DNA of 64,000 bases from Euborellia annulipes (GCA_023213315.1 JAKCPI010015603.1:62001-126000), one strand, 5' to 3'. Positions 22,000 through 34,650 are shown, numbered from the stretch's first letter. A program made the numbers and translations. The notes: generated from the letters alone by a model not told the origin.

Positions 22000-22980
22000 T
22001 CCTGTTATTCCTAAATATTTATTTATTTATTTAGGACCTCCTTCAGTCCCCCCCCCCCATTTGCCCGCTATGTCACCTTGTCCAATTATACACTTATGGC
22101 AATTTTTTATCTAAAACCCCGGATTAATATAATTTGAATAAAAATTTATTTTAAAATAAAATTTCAAAAAAAAAAAAAAACAAATCTATGAAATCATGTT
22201 AAAATCACGAATCGCGAAATAGTCAATTTAAGAGCGGTATGAATTCAGGTTGATTGTATGGGCGGAATAGAAGAAAATTTATGAAAGTAGATAAGACAAG
22301 AAAAAAACCTAATCGCTTAGAATATTGACTCTAAATAATAGCTATTGGCTCAGACAAAAGAAAAAAATTGCCAATTTTACAAGTCAATTTTATTTAAGTT
22401 ATATCTTTAAAGAAAATTTGTGGGGATAAAAATAAAGTTGAGTTTGGAATATAATTGGTTTTCACACCTCATCAAAATGATGATTATCTCTTAAACGGTT
22501 GATGTTATCAAAAGTGAATATAAGGATATCTGTTTTACGATCATATAAAATGGACACTGGCAAATCAAATTAATTTTAAGCACAGCCATTGCAGCGTGGG
22601 TAGGAAACAAAATTACATATCTTCACTAATCCTTATCTCTTTACAAAATATTCGTAAAATCAATTATAATTAATTAAAAATTTTTTGTAATTTATTATCG
22701 TAACATCTCGTTATAATGAAAACCACAGGGAACTTTAAATATTTTTTTCAAGAGTATTTTGTCGCGAAAATAATTACAACAATCGTTTTTTTTTCTTTGT
22801 AATTTCAAAACTCTTATATTTCCTGTATATTGTAATTTATTCTTAGTTATAAATTTAGAAAACATTTTAATTAATAGGCCTACTTTTAAGTATATGAAAT
22901 ATTCCTAAATTTAATCCTCAAAAATTCGACTCTGAGATTTTGTTTATTACTTTCTTTTACCTACAGTATATGTTAATATG
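22000..22980. other. No gene seen
   Basis: AT-rich with a 12-base C run near 22050. No bounded element recognised. Confidence 0.4.
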
Positions 22981-22987
22981 TTAATAT

Positions 22988-23388
22988 ATGGCCTTCGGCG
23001 GGCTTCGCGCCTAGCCTGGGAGCTTTGCCCCCTTGACCCTCCGCCAACTGGCTCGGACCCGCCTGCGGCGGACCCTTGCCTTTTCTTAATTATGAAAAAA
23101 AAATTATCATTACTATTCCAATCCAGTGCTTGAGGATTTGTTTACATTCATAGAATACACAAATGGAAAGAATACTTATATTTTTCTAAACATTTCCTAT
23201 GGGAGAAATCGTAACTTTAAGAATTAATAACTCAAAAAGTTATAGGAAAATAATTTTCCTATAATCTCTAGAAGGTTCTCTTTAAGCATAAAAAATTTCG
23301 TTTCAAAATTCCAACGGGAAGTTGATCAAATGGAGTGTGACTGACGGACAGAGAGACGGACATTAGCGAATTATATAAATAGATTATT
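22988..23388 (-). mobile_element. Helitron-like non-autonomous element
   Basis: On minus, the 5' part (23388 inward) has the CTAATGTCCGTCTCTCTGTC and AACTTCC blocks shared with the element at 29300-30021. The GC-rich 3' part (23080 to about 22988) ends in hairpins; GGGGGC-AAA-GCTCCC is followed within two bases by GCTAG. A hairpin before CTAG is the usual Helitron 3' end. The exact ends are uncertain. Confidence 0.5.
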
Positions 23389-23416
23389 TTAAAGCTGATT
23401 AATATTGGAGGTAATC

Positions 23417-23653
23417 TTCTTCCCTTCTCGCTTTATTCCTGCGATGCGGGGTCGGCGGACCTCACTCTTTCCGTCCAACCCTATCATGTGTTTTTCGACC
23501 GGAAGAAATAGAACAGGCCGGCCCGTCGCACGGTCTGACGCCTTTTGAAAAGGAGAAGGAAGAGACAGGCATACAAAGAACAGGACTGCCTGTCCCAGCT
23601 TGGGCAGCTCGTGGTCGCCATCCACAAGAAGTGAGACCCTGGACTAAATAATT
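23417..23653 (-). mobile_element. Unclassified SINE (GAAGAAGA tail), copy 1
   Basis: Member of a family of about 220-250 bp seen six times here. On minus it carries GTGGATGGCGACCACGAGCT, GCCGACCCCGCATCG and a GGAATAAAG plus AGAAG tail. Flanked by near-identical TTGGAGGTAATC (23405-23416) and TTGGAGATAATC (23654-23665). I see no clear tRNA boxes, so its pol III origin is unknown. Confidence 0.75.
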
Positions 23654-24265
23654 TTGGAGATAATCACGGCCTTTATATGAAAAAGTCAAGGATGGCTCAT
23701 TACCGATTTATTTATGTGTATATAACTCGTTTTTCTTCACTTAAATACATGTCGTTTATTAATCCAAGTGAAAAATAAAACGTATATTGTTAATTAACGA
23801 GAGCTCATTTTTAGGATTGGAATATTAAAATAATTACACTTGCCTTTATATTTAAAACATTTTCAATTCTTTTAACAAAAGCTTTTTTTTTGGAGTATAA
23901 CAAGAATAATTCCATCATTTCCGTCCTCGCGCTCTCTCATTCTCTTTCTCTTCTAACTGAGTGACCATTTCAGAGGGTCTTTCCGGATAAGAGAGGTTGA
24001 GTTAGAAATTCTGGAAAGAGGTACCTAAGAGCGGATCCCTGGGAGATATTCCCCTGAGGGGTTTCCCTGTAAGAGGATCTTTTGCACTTTTAGACAACTC
24101 AACCCATAGTTTAAGGTAATGTATCCAAGATGTTAAATGTTTTTTTTTTTTTTTTTTTGTGTGTAAAACTCGTTTATTTTAATTTTTTACTTAACTTCTC
24201 AAATAAAGAATGACGTACCACATTAAAAAAAAAAGTTTTTATTCTAATTTTGATATTAGTTTAAA

Positions 24266-25458
24266 AAATCTGGTGTGACTTACCGCACAGCACACAACTT
24301 TCTCTTGCCTTCGGTAATCGAAAGTTGCGTACTGTGCTGTTACACGAGATTTTGTTTGGATCGAGATATAATGCAAACTTGCATTTTAAATGTTGACTGC
24401 TTGAAATGAACTATGATTATTTTTGAAAATTTTAATCTCATATTTGGATATTTTATACACAATAGGGAATCCTAAATAAATACAAAATTTCCTAAGAATT
24501 GGAATTTTTTTTTAAATGAGTTAAAAATTCCAAAGGGACCCCTTTTTGAATAGAAATTTATATGCAAATCCCCATAGGGATTTAACATTGGCTCTATGGA
24601 AGGAAGAGACGAAAAATGAATTTGGAAAATCTCTGAAGTATACTTCAAACAATTTTCACGAAAAATTTGACTGATAGACTTTTTAAAGATCATGTAAAAA
24701 AAATTAATTTTTAAATTTTATTTATTTATTTAATTATTCACAATTCCCAAACAGACTGCTGTCCATTAATTTGGGAAGCAACAATACAAAAAAAAATCAC
24801 ATCATAGTATACATAAAAATCACAACAGACAAAATTAAAAAAAAAAAAAAAAAAAAAAAAACTTTAGATAACAAAAGCATTTTTTAAAACATTTTTCAAA
24901 ACATTAATCAAAAAATGTTAGAATCGATTTTGAGAAATTACAAAAAAACTGAAAAAGTACTTCAGTAAAGTACTCTCTCTACTACTCAGTATTAGTGTCA
25001 ACCCTGCACGTTGTGGTTACCTGAGAGTAACTCTCATGGGAAGATACTGAGGTGGGTTCCCGTTTCCTTCCTCAAGAGGAGGATCTCAAAATAGAGTTGG
25101 ATAATTTATTGCGTGAGGTGGATTTGATCTCGAGTTGTTTCAACTCAGGATTATAAGCTTAACTGCTTTATCCCCTCGGCTAATCGCCTCCTCTTCAGTA
25201 AAGTAGTGATACTTTTTGGCCGATTTTATTCAAAGGCTTATTTTGACTGTCCAGGAGGGTAACTTAAATATAAAATTTCAATCTTGTTACTCAATCCCTT
25301 CATGCTTAAAATCGTTACACACACAAACAGACAGAACAATGTCCGGGACCCACTTTTTTGGACTCATGGGACCTCAAAACATATCAAAATCTCAACATCG
25401 AATTTTTGACATGAATCCAATACTTTCTCTCTCTACATATTTAGACAAGAGAAAGTAA
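24266..25458 (-). mobile_element. Family A repeat (long form) split by a tRNA-SINE
   Basis: Starts with a well-formed right hairpin (24266-24358, AAAAAATCTGGTGTGAC). The long-form segment follows, with poly-A tracts near 24840-24860, and then the SINE at 24973-25192. The copy ends with an ACTTTCTCTCTCTACAT left-hairpin remnant and GAGAAAGT at 25458. It carries AT-rich extra sequence at 24710-24930 not seen in the reference copy. Confidence 0.8.
24973..25192 (-). mobile_element. tRNA-derived SINE with 13 bp target duplication
   Basis: Inserted into a family A copy and flanked by the exact duplication CTTCAGTAAAGTA (24960-24972 and 25193-25205). On minus it begins GAGGAGGCGATTAGCCGAGG, where TAGCCGAGGGG fits a tRNA A box, and GAGATCAAATCC about 60 bases on fits a B box. 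A body with GGAAACGGGAACCCACC follows, ending in a GTAGAGAGAG tail. Good evidence for retroposition. Confidence 0.85.
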
Positions 25459-25469
25459 TTTAAATTCAA

Positions 25470-26470
25470 AGGTTTTTCAATCAACATTTGTTTAATAGTA
25501 TCTGAAAAGACGAGCCGAACGGCCATCTTGCAATAAAAAAAAAACAGAAGTATAAAAAAAAAAAACAACTAAAAGGAAGAATGTGTTAGTGTGAGACAGA
25601 TGGAGGCACGTCTATGCAGACCGAAGAATCATTGGCAAAATGGAACCCACACGTGCCACATCGAACGTTCAACGTTTTAACGTCGAACGTTACTCCCTCA
25701 CAGACTCACACACACATACGTATTCAGGGACTAGACACTTGAACAAATTGTCGTGCAAGTTTTCGGTTTTGACGATTAATCAATTGTTCAATTACAAGCG
25801 AGTAAAGCAAGTAGCCTATAAGTTACACCTACGACTTTAGTATATATGTTAGATTGGAACTTAGCTTAACTGTAATTAAAAGATATTAGTTTTCAATATA
25901 AAAGGAAAATATTTATTGATTTAGAAAAAGACTTTGGCAATGACATTTATTTTTGTCACTCAGGTTAAATCTATTTGACAAGCAAGTGTACGTTTCGTAT
26001 TTGATTTAATATTATGGACATAACAGTTAAATTAATTGAATCGTGATCATCAAATAAAAAAAAATTACGCGATTTACTTGCGGCTAAAATGGCTACTGGA
26101 CAATATTAATATTGATATAAATAAATATGATTGAATAATTAGTTTAGATATTAAGTTTAATAACACAAGTCAATAAAATTTAACTTTTTTATTTATTGAA
26201 CAGAGCACTTTTCTGGTTCAGATCCGTTTTAATTTTTATTATATCACGTCACGTTCCAGATTACAGTTGATGTTACATTTTTAATAATATTTTACTCGAC
26301 AAGTGTGTCATTTATATTTTTCTAAATCAACTTTTCCTAAATAGTTTCAGCACAATTTGAGCTGATTTAGAGATGGCATAAAGTTCTAAAAAATCGAATT
26401 TTTTCAACATTGGAAGCCTCTTTTGCCAACCCTGCATGATGAACATATGTTTAAATTAAAATCAATAAAA
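25470..26470. other. No gene proven; less AT-rich patch 25560-25840
   Basis: The patch at 25590-25840 has GAACGTTC-type repeats (CGAACGTTCAACGTTTTAAC) and CACACACA. A 66-codon frame here (25640-25840) has no recognisable domain. It may be unique regulatory or exon-flanking sequence. Confidence 0.3.
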
Positions 26471-26488
26471 TATTATATTAACAAAGTT

Positions 26489-26721
26489 TTGATCAGGACC
26501 CACATCTTGTGGGTAAGTGGATGGGGACTATGTGCTACCCGAGTTGGGACTGATAGTCCTGCGTCAGACCGTGCGACGGTCCGGACCATTTCGCTGTCTT
26601 CGGACTGCTGAAATAAGGACAGGAAAGAAGAAGAAGATGATATTAACATTCTATTTCTTCCGGTCTCTAAAAAACCCATTCCGCTGACCCCGGACTGCGG
26701 GAATAAGGCTAGAAAAGAAGA
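26489..26721 (+). mobile_element. Unclassified SINE (GAAGAAGA tail), copy 2
   Basis: Exact 16 bp target duplication TTATATTAACAAAGTT (26473-26488 and 26722-26737). Starts near GATCAGGACCCAC and ends GGGAATAAGGCTAGAAAAG. The middle holds a partial internal duplication of the tail (GAAATAAGGACAGGAAAG, then AAGAAGAAGATG). Confidence 0.85.
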
Positions 26722-27039
26722 TTATATTAACAAAGTTGTGAACAAAAAGTTGTCAAAGTCACACTTCAAAAAAACAATTAGAAGATTTCACAAAATATGT
26801 ATTCCCAAATTCATTTATCTTTTCCACACTCTGGAGGGGGGGGGACTCACTACCTCTAACCTGAACTGCCCCGAAGAGCTTCTATGAAGAGACGAGCCGA
26901 AATGTAATGTCCCTAATCTAATTAGATGCTATAACTAAAGTCCCTAATCTAATCCAACAGATATCGGACCACAATATAATCTAAGCTAATGATAGCATAA
27001 AACCACTCCGAAAAAATTCTCTATATAATAAAAAAAAAA

Positions 27040-27160
27040 AACTATAAAAATCCGTCCAGTAGTTTCGAATTTGATGTTACAAACCGGCAAACTGGACGAT
27101 AGTAAGAACTACTTTGTATTTTGTATATTAGTATAGACGTATAGATAAAGAAAGAACGAA
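27040..27160 (+). mobile_element. LINE 3' tail remnant (RTE/CR1-like)
   Basis: ATCCGTCCAGTAGTTTCGAA, then a CAAACCGGCAAACTGG block and a terminal TATATTAGTATAGACG. The arrangement resembles the 3' ends of RTE-type LINEs. No coding part precedes it. Recognised from memory of the pattern, not by alignment. Confidence 0.45.
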
Positions 27161-27169
27161 CCGTAGTCA

Positions 27170-29285
27170 GAATTTTATTTTTCGGAAGGGAGGTTTGGAC
27201 AATCCGAGAATTACGCTCTCCACCTCCCCTAAATTAATGAATATAAAATATTTTTATAGTTTCAAACATCTTTTAAAATTTTAACACTCTAGAAGTTATT
27301 TTTATTTTTTTTTTTTGAGATCACAAGAGGGGCTTTTGAACCCCCATAACCTCCTCTGGCTACTACCCTTAAGAGAAATGGTTTGTTAGTTTTACGATTG
27401 TTTTCTAAAATATTGTAGTGTTTTAAATAACCCTATTTATTTACGACGAAAGCAATTTTTTTAAATGATTTAAAATGCAATTTAAACGTAATGTATTTTC
27501 TGAAACTGGTCGTTAGTGAATTCTGTAGGGAACCCAAGGCAAATCTATTCGCTTATTTCTTTTAGATAAATACAAAATGAAAAACATACAAACTTGAGCC
27601 AGGGAGAGTCGCTTCTAAGACGAAGATTATTAGAAACTATCAATATTTTAGATCCTTGATAAAAGATAGGGACATGAAAAATTCTTTCTGGAAACTTTTG
27701 CTTTTCTGGGCGAATATCTCAAAAACTATTTAAGATATCGGAGTCAAATTTTTTTTTTTAATATAAAACTAGAATAAATAAGGATTATTTTGAGCACAAT
27801 TTCAAAAAAGAGACCACCTCCCCCCAAAAAAAAAAAATTGTCCAAAACTGAGATTTTAGAAGACCAAAAGTTAGTCTCTTATTTTTCATTTTACTTTTTT
27901 TTCATTCTATTCTTCTCAGATTTTCAAATTTTTAAACAAAGCTTCAGCTTTCCCTGGAGAATGTGATGTAAAAAAACACAAATAGATTCAATCGAAAACC
28001 CGATATCTTTGATATAAAATTTCATTTTGGAGGGATGGTGACTTTTTGAGATATCACCATAGTTGGAAATTTGTCATATCTTAACAAGAAAGACAATTTC
28101 GTCATATATGAACAAATCTAAAATGTTACTCTTAATATTAGTATTTTTCATCCCCATTGGAATGGAATTTTTTAAAATAGACACATTCAGATAGAAAAAG
28201 ATTAACGTGAATAAGAATAAGATCGGCCATCATAAAAAAACACTAAAATTTTGTCAAAACCCATGTTTATTGTTTCGATTGAAACGAAGTACATTAAAAT
28301 CAAAGCATTTATTGAATATTATTAATAATATAATTTTTAAATAGATTTTATAAAAATAATTTTATTTAGATATTTTGATTAATTATTTCATTTTTGTCAA
28401 AATAGATTAAAAAAAGTAAAATAAAAAAAAAAACACCAAAAAAAAAAAACATTCCAATCGAGTCAATATATTTACAAGGGGGGTATATTTACATAAATAT
28501 ATAATTTTGTAAATTAATTTCTAGTTTAATTTAAAAATCCAATTTGAATATTTCAAGATTTTTTCATTTGATAGTGACAGGTTGGAATCCTCGCATGAAA
28601 TATTGTTCTGGAAAATTTGAATATAAAAGAATTATAAAATTAATGTTCTTTATAATTACTTAATCTAAAAAATTGACTATAAAACTTGAGTAGATCCTGA
28701 ACAATATAAAAAATTAAAAAAAAAAAAAATAATAATAATAATAATAACGTGACTTATAGTAGTCCTATTCAAAATATCTCTATTTTTAATCTTAAGTAAT
28801 TCACTAGTAACTTTTAATATATTATAAAAAATAAATTTTTGCAACAGCCGGTACTTTAATATAAAAGAAATAAATTCGTAAATTCTTAATAAAAAAATAA
28901 AATATTACAAAATGTACCATTTATTTGTTAAAAAAAAATGTTATTTATTAACACCCATATAAATAAAATGGACTTAAAATCTTTCTTAGATTTAAAACTA
29001 GAAAAAGAAAATTCATTTTGCTAATAATATAAGTTATAAATAACACAGGTCAACGAACTGTCGATTCTGAAGATAAGGAAAGGAAGAGACAGATGTTGTT
29101 AAAGAAAACGAACATAATTTTTTAATCAAAATGTCCTGATCGATCCTGTCAAAGGCCTTAGAAAGACCCTTTACAATAGATGCAGACAACTTGACCCTGA
29201 GAATCAAGTATTTTAGACAATAACTGAGGGGGCCTGCCCTTCATAAATTTGTTGATATTTATATATTGTATGTCGTCTCAGCTTA
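27170..29285. other. AT-rich DNA, no gene seen
   Basis: Over 2 kb of AT-rich sequence with A-runs and an AAT microsatellite near 28727-28747. No bounded repeat or long frame recognised. Confidence 0.45.
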
Positions 29286-29299
29286 TTATAAATAAATAA

Positions 29300-30021
29300 A
29301 TATATATTTCGTTAATGTTCGTCTGTCTGTCACGCTCTATTTGGGCAACTTCCAAATTCGAAACCAAATTTTATATGCTTAAATAAGACCTTCTAGAGAT
29401 CACATAAAAATAATTTTGGTCCCGAAGTTCCCATAACTTTTTGAGTTATTAATTGCTGAAGTTACGATTTCTCCCAATGGGAAATGTATGAAGATATTAG
29501 AAATGAAAAGAAATTTATGTATTTTTTGCAATATTAGTGAAGGTTAATGAAAATTTTTTAAATTTATTTTTAATTATTCTACCTTACAAATACTATTTTT
29601 AATATTGGTTATTTCTTTTAAAATGAGAAGACATTCACGTATTATTTGCATTGTCAGGGAATGCTAATGAAAAGCTCCCCTATTTATATTTAAATTTGAC
29701 AATAATTAATAATATTAAATCTTAATATTTATATTAGGGTGAATTTAAAAGAAATTTTATTTTAAAATTATTTTCATTTTACATTATCTTTGCAACATAC
29801 ATCGCATAAATACTCCCAAAATATTAATCTACAAATAATAAAAAATGTCTTTCTCGGTGAAGCCTCCTAAAAGAGCCAAATTGCTCTCTAAGAATGCTGC
29901 CCGAGAGAGAATGAGAAGGCAACTTTCTCGAGAAGATTATAGAAAATACATTTTTGGCCAGAACTACTAATCATATACCGTGACGCAGCCTGCCAGGGCT
30001 AAAGGCGGGCGGCGCGGCTAG
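29300..30021 (+). mobile_element. Helitron-like non-autonomous element
   Basis: The 5' part has TTCGTTAATGTTCGTCTGTC and GGGCAACTTCC blocks shared with 22988-23388. The 3' end is GC-rich: GCCTGCC and GGCGGGC pair as a 7 bp hairpin, and eight bases further the element ends CTAG followed by T. That arrangement matches Helitron 3' termini. The 5' boundary is approximate. It carries a small intact ORF at 29845-29970. Confidence 0.6.
29845..29970 (+). CDS. 41-codon ORF in Helitron-like element, likely Helitron N-terminal remnant
   Basis: A complete ATG-to-TAA frame in an A-rich leader context (AATAAAAAATG). The peptide is basic with a charged stretch AARERMRRQLSREDYRKY, resembling the Arg/Glu-rich N-terminal region (RERMRRQR type) of Helitron Rep-helicase proteins. 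Its codons are less AT-biased than the surroundings. The Rep and helicase domains are absent, so the element is probably a deletion derivative that kept the start of the gene. It could also be a small ORF of its own. Confidence 0.4.
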   Translation: MSFSVKPPKRAKLLSKNAARERMRRQLSREDYRKYIFGQNY

Positions 30022-30029
30022 TAGAAATA

Positions 30030-30690
30030 TAAATAATCTTTTCAAAGACTTAATATTCGGTATATGTTTAATAGTATTTTTTATAACTAACAAGTCGAGA
30101 TAATTTTTTATAATTATGTTGCTTCAAAATTTCTTCATAAACAAAATAAGTAAAAATTAAATATCACAAATTTATATATCCTTTAATTGGCCCTCTCATT
30201 TAACTCAACTATAATTTACTCCTAATGAATCCCAAAACGTCTCTGTCAAGACGACTGATATCATGATTTATTTACTCAATAAAGATATTAATTAACAGAG
30301 GGATTGAAATACAGGTAATTAGATTAGAGACTTTTTAGGATAAAAGCTCATTTGAAAGATTAATGAATTTTCTCTTAAAAATGACATTTTATAGTATAAA
30401 AAAAACAATTAATGTGTTAACATTGGTGTAATTAAGTCATTTAATGTCAGACTTTACTATCGATTTAGTGATAAATGGGAAGTGAACCCTCTTGCTTGGA
30501 ACCCTTACGTGGCCTGGGCTCTTAATTCCTTTAGGAATTATTAAAAAAAAAATCATTTATTTATGCTAAGGTGTTTTTTTTTAAATTTAAAATAATACCA
30601 ATATTAATTTCTTTGTATTGGTCAGATACATAGAAACGGTCCTTATAAATAATAATTTTATTGTTTTTCCAACTCTTATTAACTCTGCTA
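30030..30690. other. No gene seen
   Basis: AT-rich sequence only. Confidence 0.4.
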
Positions 30691-30694
30691 CACA

Positions 30695-32137
30695 TTTTTA
30701 CTTTCTCTTACCTATATATGTAATATAAATAGAGGAAGTATTGAAAACATGTCAAAAATTCGATGCCAAGAATTTAATGGAAATACACGTTTTGGTTACA
30801 AAAACGTGGGTCCCGCAAAATGGTCTAACTGTGATCAAAAAAAATATGAAGGAAATGAGCTAAGAGGTTGAAATTTGATATTTAAGTTCGGTACCATCCT
30901 GGTACGAAGCTTTTGAACAAAATCGATCAAAAAGTTCTAGTACTTTACTGATGTATTTTTTTTTTAGTTTTTTTCGATTTTCTCAAAATTCGCTCAACTA
31001 ATTTTGGGAGCAAAATGAATATATATTAATATATTTGATTTGTGAATTTTAATAAAAATCGTTAGATTGCTCAGGGAATCACTTCTAGTGAGTAAATGGA
31101 TGGCGACCACGAGTTACCCGAGTTAAGGCTGGCATTTCTTCCTTTGCTTTATGTCAGCTTTATTTTCCCCTTTTCTATATCAAGCGTCAGGCGTGAGGCT
31201 TGCTTTTCTCTCGATCTCTTATTTCTTTATGAATTTGCCGACCCCACATTGGGATAAGGCCAAGAAGAAGAATAAATATCGATAGAGTCAATTTTGAAAA
31301 TTCTGAAAAAATACATCAGTAAAGTGCTAGTACTCTTTAGCCGATTTTATTCAAATTCCCCAAGATGCCTAAGAAGTGAAAACTCAACTTAAGTATAAAA
31401 TTTTGCAAACGAGAGACTATTATTTTTGGAGTTATTCTTTTAACCCACATTTTTTGATATTTCACTTGAAATTCGTTAAATTTATTGTGAAAAAAACTCA
31501 ATTTCAAGCTAAAAAGGAAATCCTCTCTTTTAATAGCAATTTTAAGAAAATCAATAAAACAGGCATTTAAAAGCAATAAAATATCTTTCATGGGAATTTA
31601 GGTAAATATTTTGATATTTTAAAGGCTTCTTAAAATTTGATTTTTTAACAATAAATTTAATAAATTTCAAGTAAAATATAGAAAAATGTTGATTAACGGA
31701 ATAACTCATAAACAAAAAATCTCCCGATACTCAAATTTTATACTTAGGTTAAGTACCCATTTCTTAAGCGTTTTGAGAAATTTAAATAAAATCGGCCAAA
31801 AAGTACTAATTTCCTAAAGTATTTTTTAGTTTTTTTGATTTTCTAATGATTTTGATCAAAATTCATAAATCACTTATTTTTTAGAGCTCTTTAAAATGTA
31901 TATTCTCATTTTGCTCTCAAAATTAAGACCACTTCTCTCTTAATAGAAAAGATAGGAGAAATGCATCGCCATTATAACAAAATATAATTATTTTTCTGTT
32001 TATAGATTTTACTATACCAGAAACTGAATATATGTCGTCACAATAAATCTGGTGGAACAAGCACAGAACACAACTTTCAATTATCGAAGGTAGGAGAAAG
32101 TTGTATGCTGTGCGACCAATCACACCAGATTTTTATT
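30695..32137 (+). mobile_element. Family A repeat (long, rearranged) with nested SINE
   Basis: The left hairpin (ACTTTCTCTTACCTATA) follows TTTTT at about 30695. The conserved blocks follow and are interrupted by the SINE at 31067-31274. The middle (31300-31860) is internally duplicated and rearranged: the TACTAGTAC and TTGATTTTCT blocks recur near 31325 and 31805. The right hairpin at about 32046-32137 ends CACACCAGATTTTT. Confidence 0.7.
31067..31274 (+). mobile_element. Unclassified SINE (GAAGAAGA tail), copy 3
   Basis: Inserted into family A. Flanks AAAATCGTTAGA (31055-31066) and AATATCGATAGA (31275-31286) are an eroded 12 bp duplication. The body carries GGATGGCGACCACGAG and ends GGGATAAGGCCAAGAAGAAG. 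Confidence 0.75.
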
Positions 32138-32144
32138 ATATTGT

Positions 32145-33030
32145 TTGAAAAGAAAGCTAAATCTTTTCTCCCACAACAAGACAATGTTAAGTGTTTATCC
32201 CGAGCAAATTAAAATGCTGATTATATTATTTTCATAGTAAGATGAATTAATTATTTATTTAACAAACATCTTTTTTTTTTATTTTAATAATTAAAAAAAA
32301 ATATATTTTTTTTATTTTATTATTTATTTATTTTTGATAAATTAAGATAAAAGAATAGTTAGGTCTCGTGAGAGATAATCAAAAGCCAACGCACTGTAAT
32401 GAGATTCGTGGAATAATGTTAAGGGTTGGATTGTGGAGCAGAGCTGCAGGTTTCTAGGGTTGTAGGGGTTGTTGAGTTGTTGGGGTGTTGCCCGGGCTCA
32501 GCCCTCCTACCCTCTATTGACTCTCCCACCCTCTCCATTTAGACAACCCCCTTTCTCCTTACATTTTCAGATAATTTTTTTTTTTCCTTTTTTTATAGAG
32601 ATATCACATTTCAACTTAAAATATATAGGCTATATATATAATATAAAAAGAAATTAAAGCAAATATTGAAAAATTTTTCCTCATGCGTTTATAATTACAA
32701 TTCGAGGTTTTTTAATTATTTGATAAAAAATATATATTATCCAATAATAAAAAAATTCTATATTTTTTACTTTTTTAATCTCATTCGAGTATCGGTTGCC
32801 TAAATGACACGCGTATATTTTTTTAAAATTTGTTATAATTAAAGACAGGATTTTTATGCAATACAAATTGCCAATATATGCACTTATTTGCATTAAAAAA
32901 TGAAAACCTAAAAAGGACCATTTATTTGAAGGAAAAGAATGAGATGATAAAAGTCGACTTTTTTAAGTTCTTTTCGGCATCTTAGGCCATTTAGAATCTA
33001 AACGTATATTGGGGTCCAAGCAATTTATTT
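32145..33030. other. No gene seen
   Basis: AT-rich except for a pyrimidine-rich stretch at 32440-32560. No element ends found. Confidence 0.4.
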
Positions 33031-33042
33031 ATATATATCATC

Positions 33043-33263
33043 TTTTTCTTCTCTCCTCGTCTTGTCCCGCGATGTGGGGTCGGCGGACCTTACTCTTTCC
33101 TTCCAACCCTATCATACGTTTTTACGACCGGAAGAAATAGAACAGGCCGGCCCGTCGCAGGGTCTGACGCCTGTTGAAAAGAAGAAGGAAGAGACAGACT
33201 TTTAAAGAACTGCCTGTCCCAGCTTCGGCAGCTCGTGGTCGGCATCCACGGAGCCCTGAGCAA
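33043..33263 (-). mobile_element. Unclassified SINE (GAAGAAGA tail), copy 4
   Basis: Exact 12 bp duplication ATATATATCATC (33031-33042 and 33264-33275). Reads on minus from CTCAGGGCTCCGTGGATGCC to a GAGAGAAGAAAAAG tail. Same blocks as copies 1 and 5. Confidence 0.85.
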
Positions 33264-33279
33264 ATATATATCATCCAAA

Positions 33280-34140
33280 TGATTTAAATAAATTCAACCG
33301 ACTGCCTGGGGTCCGAACCCATTCCTCTTGGTTTTTAAAATTAGGCATAATTAATACATCCTCTATTATATTCAATACTCGAATGAACAAAATCGTGATC
33401 TGAAAAATTTTTTCATTATTTTTTTTTCTCAATAATTCAAGAAAATTAATGGAATTGAATTTTTTTTAATAATTTAATTTAAATTTAAATGAGAATGGCA
33501 ATGTAGCCTCGGCAGCGACTGATCGTGATCTGTCTAAATCAAACTACACTCGAAATGAGCTCCTTTGTGGTTGGTGATTAGCAGCTCCATGGATAATAAA
33601 TGCATACTAGGCATCTCTGCCAGAAATTGCAGCTGATTGACATTTCATATTCTATCCTCTTCTCTCCCTCATCCCCATTATATTATATGATAATAATTAA
33701 ACTAAAGATTATTCTTGTCCATTCTTCGTTAATTAGACCGATGGATATAATCAAGTCTAATGACATCCGTTATACACATACCTTCTGTTTCTCTCTATTA
33801 AATATAGGCTGTACCATTGGCGTCAATGTTTCTGCGTTCGCAAAATTTTTCTGTTTGAACACGATCAGTGTTTAAAACAATAGTGGGAGTAATTGCAATA
33901 AGAATGAAAAAACTGTTTGATATCACCACAAAAATACAGTTTTAAATTTTTAACTTTGTCTACCAAATTGGGTAGGTAATTGTAATTGTAATTGTAAAAG
34001 AAATCGAAATCGAACTGAAGCTGTTGAAATGCGTTTTGAGATATTTAGTAAAAAGGTGTTGTATATACCGATAGGAAAGTTGAATTTGTTAATGGAGTGG
34101 TTCTCGCAAACTGATTTTCATCATGAGCTTGTTGAGGTGC
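33280..34140. other. No gene seen
   Basis: Mixed-composition DNA. The 91-codon frame at 33600-33875 has no recognisable domain and an AT-driven composition. Confidence 0.35.
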
Positions 34141-34149
34141 CATCATTGT

Positions 34150-34650
34150 CTAAAATGGCGAGTCGGCTAATATGGAATACCGGAGGAGAAATCTTTATTT
34201 GCGAATTTTGCAAACCCTGAATTTATAATATAAATTCAGCGTTTACAGAATATTATAAATTGAAAATATTAAAATTTTAATAAATATTCAATGTTCTAAA
34301 TAAAAAAAATAAATAAAATAAATATGTTCAATATTCTTTTTAAATTCCCACCCAATATTAATACATTCTTTTACGAAGATTAATTTCTTTCAAAATGCAA
34401 ACCTAATCCCTATTACCCTACACGACATGTCTTCCATATTCGCCTCAATACCTATCCCATATTACCCACCTGGTCCGCATTACCAGGAAAAATACATTTT
34501 TTTTTGTTTACTCAAAATACGGTACTTAAAATTTTTTTTGAAATTTAAAACCACAAAGATCGTGTTAAAACACTCCAAATTTTCTTTGTTTTTTTTTCTA
34601 ACATCATCCAGCAACTTAAGTTATGGTATTCCATAATACCCGAACTTCCT
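34150..34650 (+). mobile_element. Diverged copy of the GTAATATGGAATA foldback-type element
   Basis: The left remnant CTAATATGGAATACCGG is near 34169. The right two-thirds (34400-34640) match 61280-61515 closely, including TTCGCCTCAATACCTATCCC, CGGTACTTAAA and TTATGGTATTCCATAATACC. The middle is replaced by AT-rich sequence. Confidence 0.65.
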
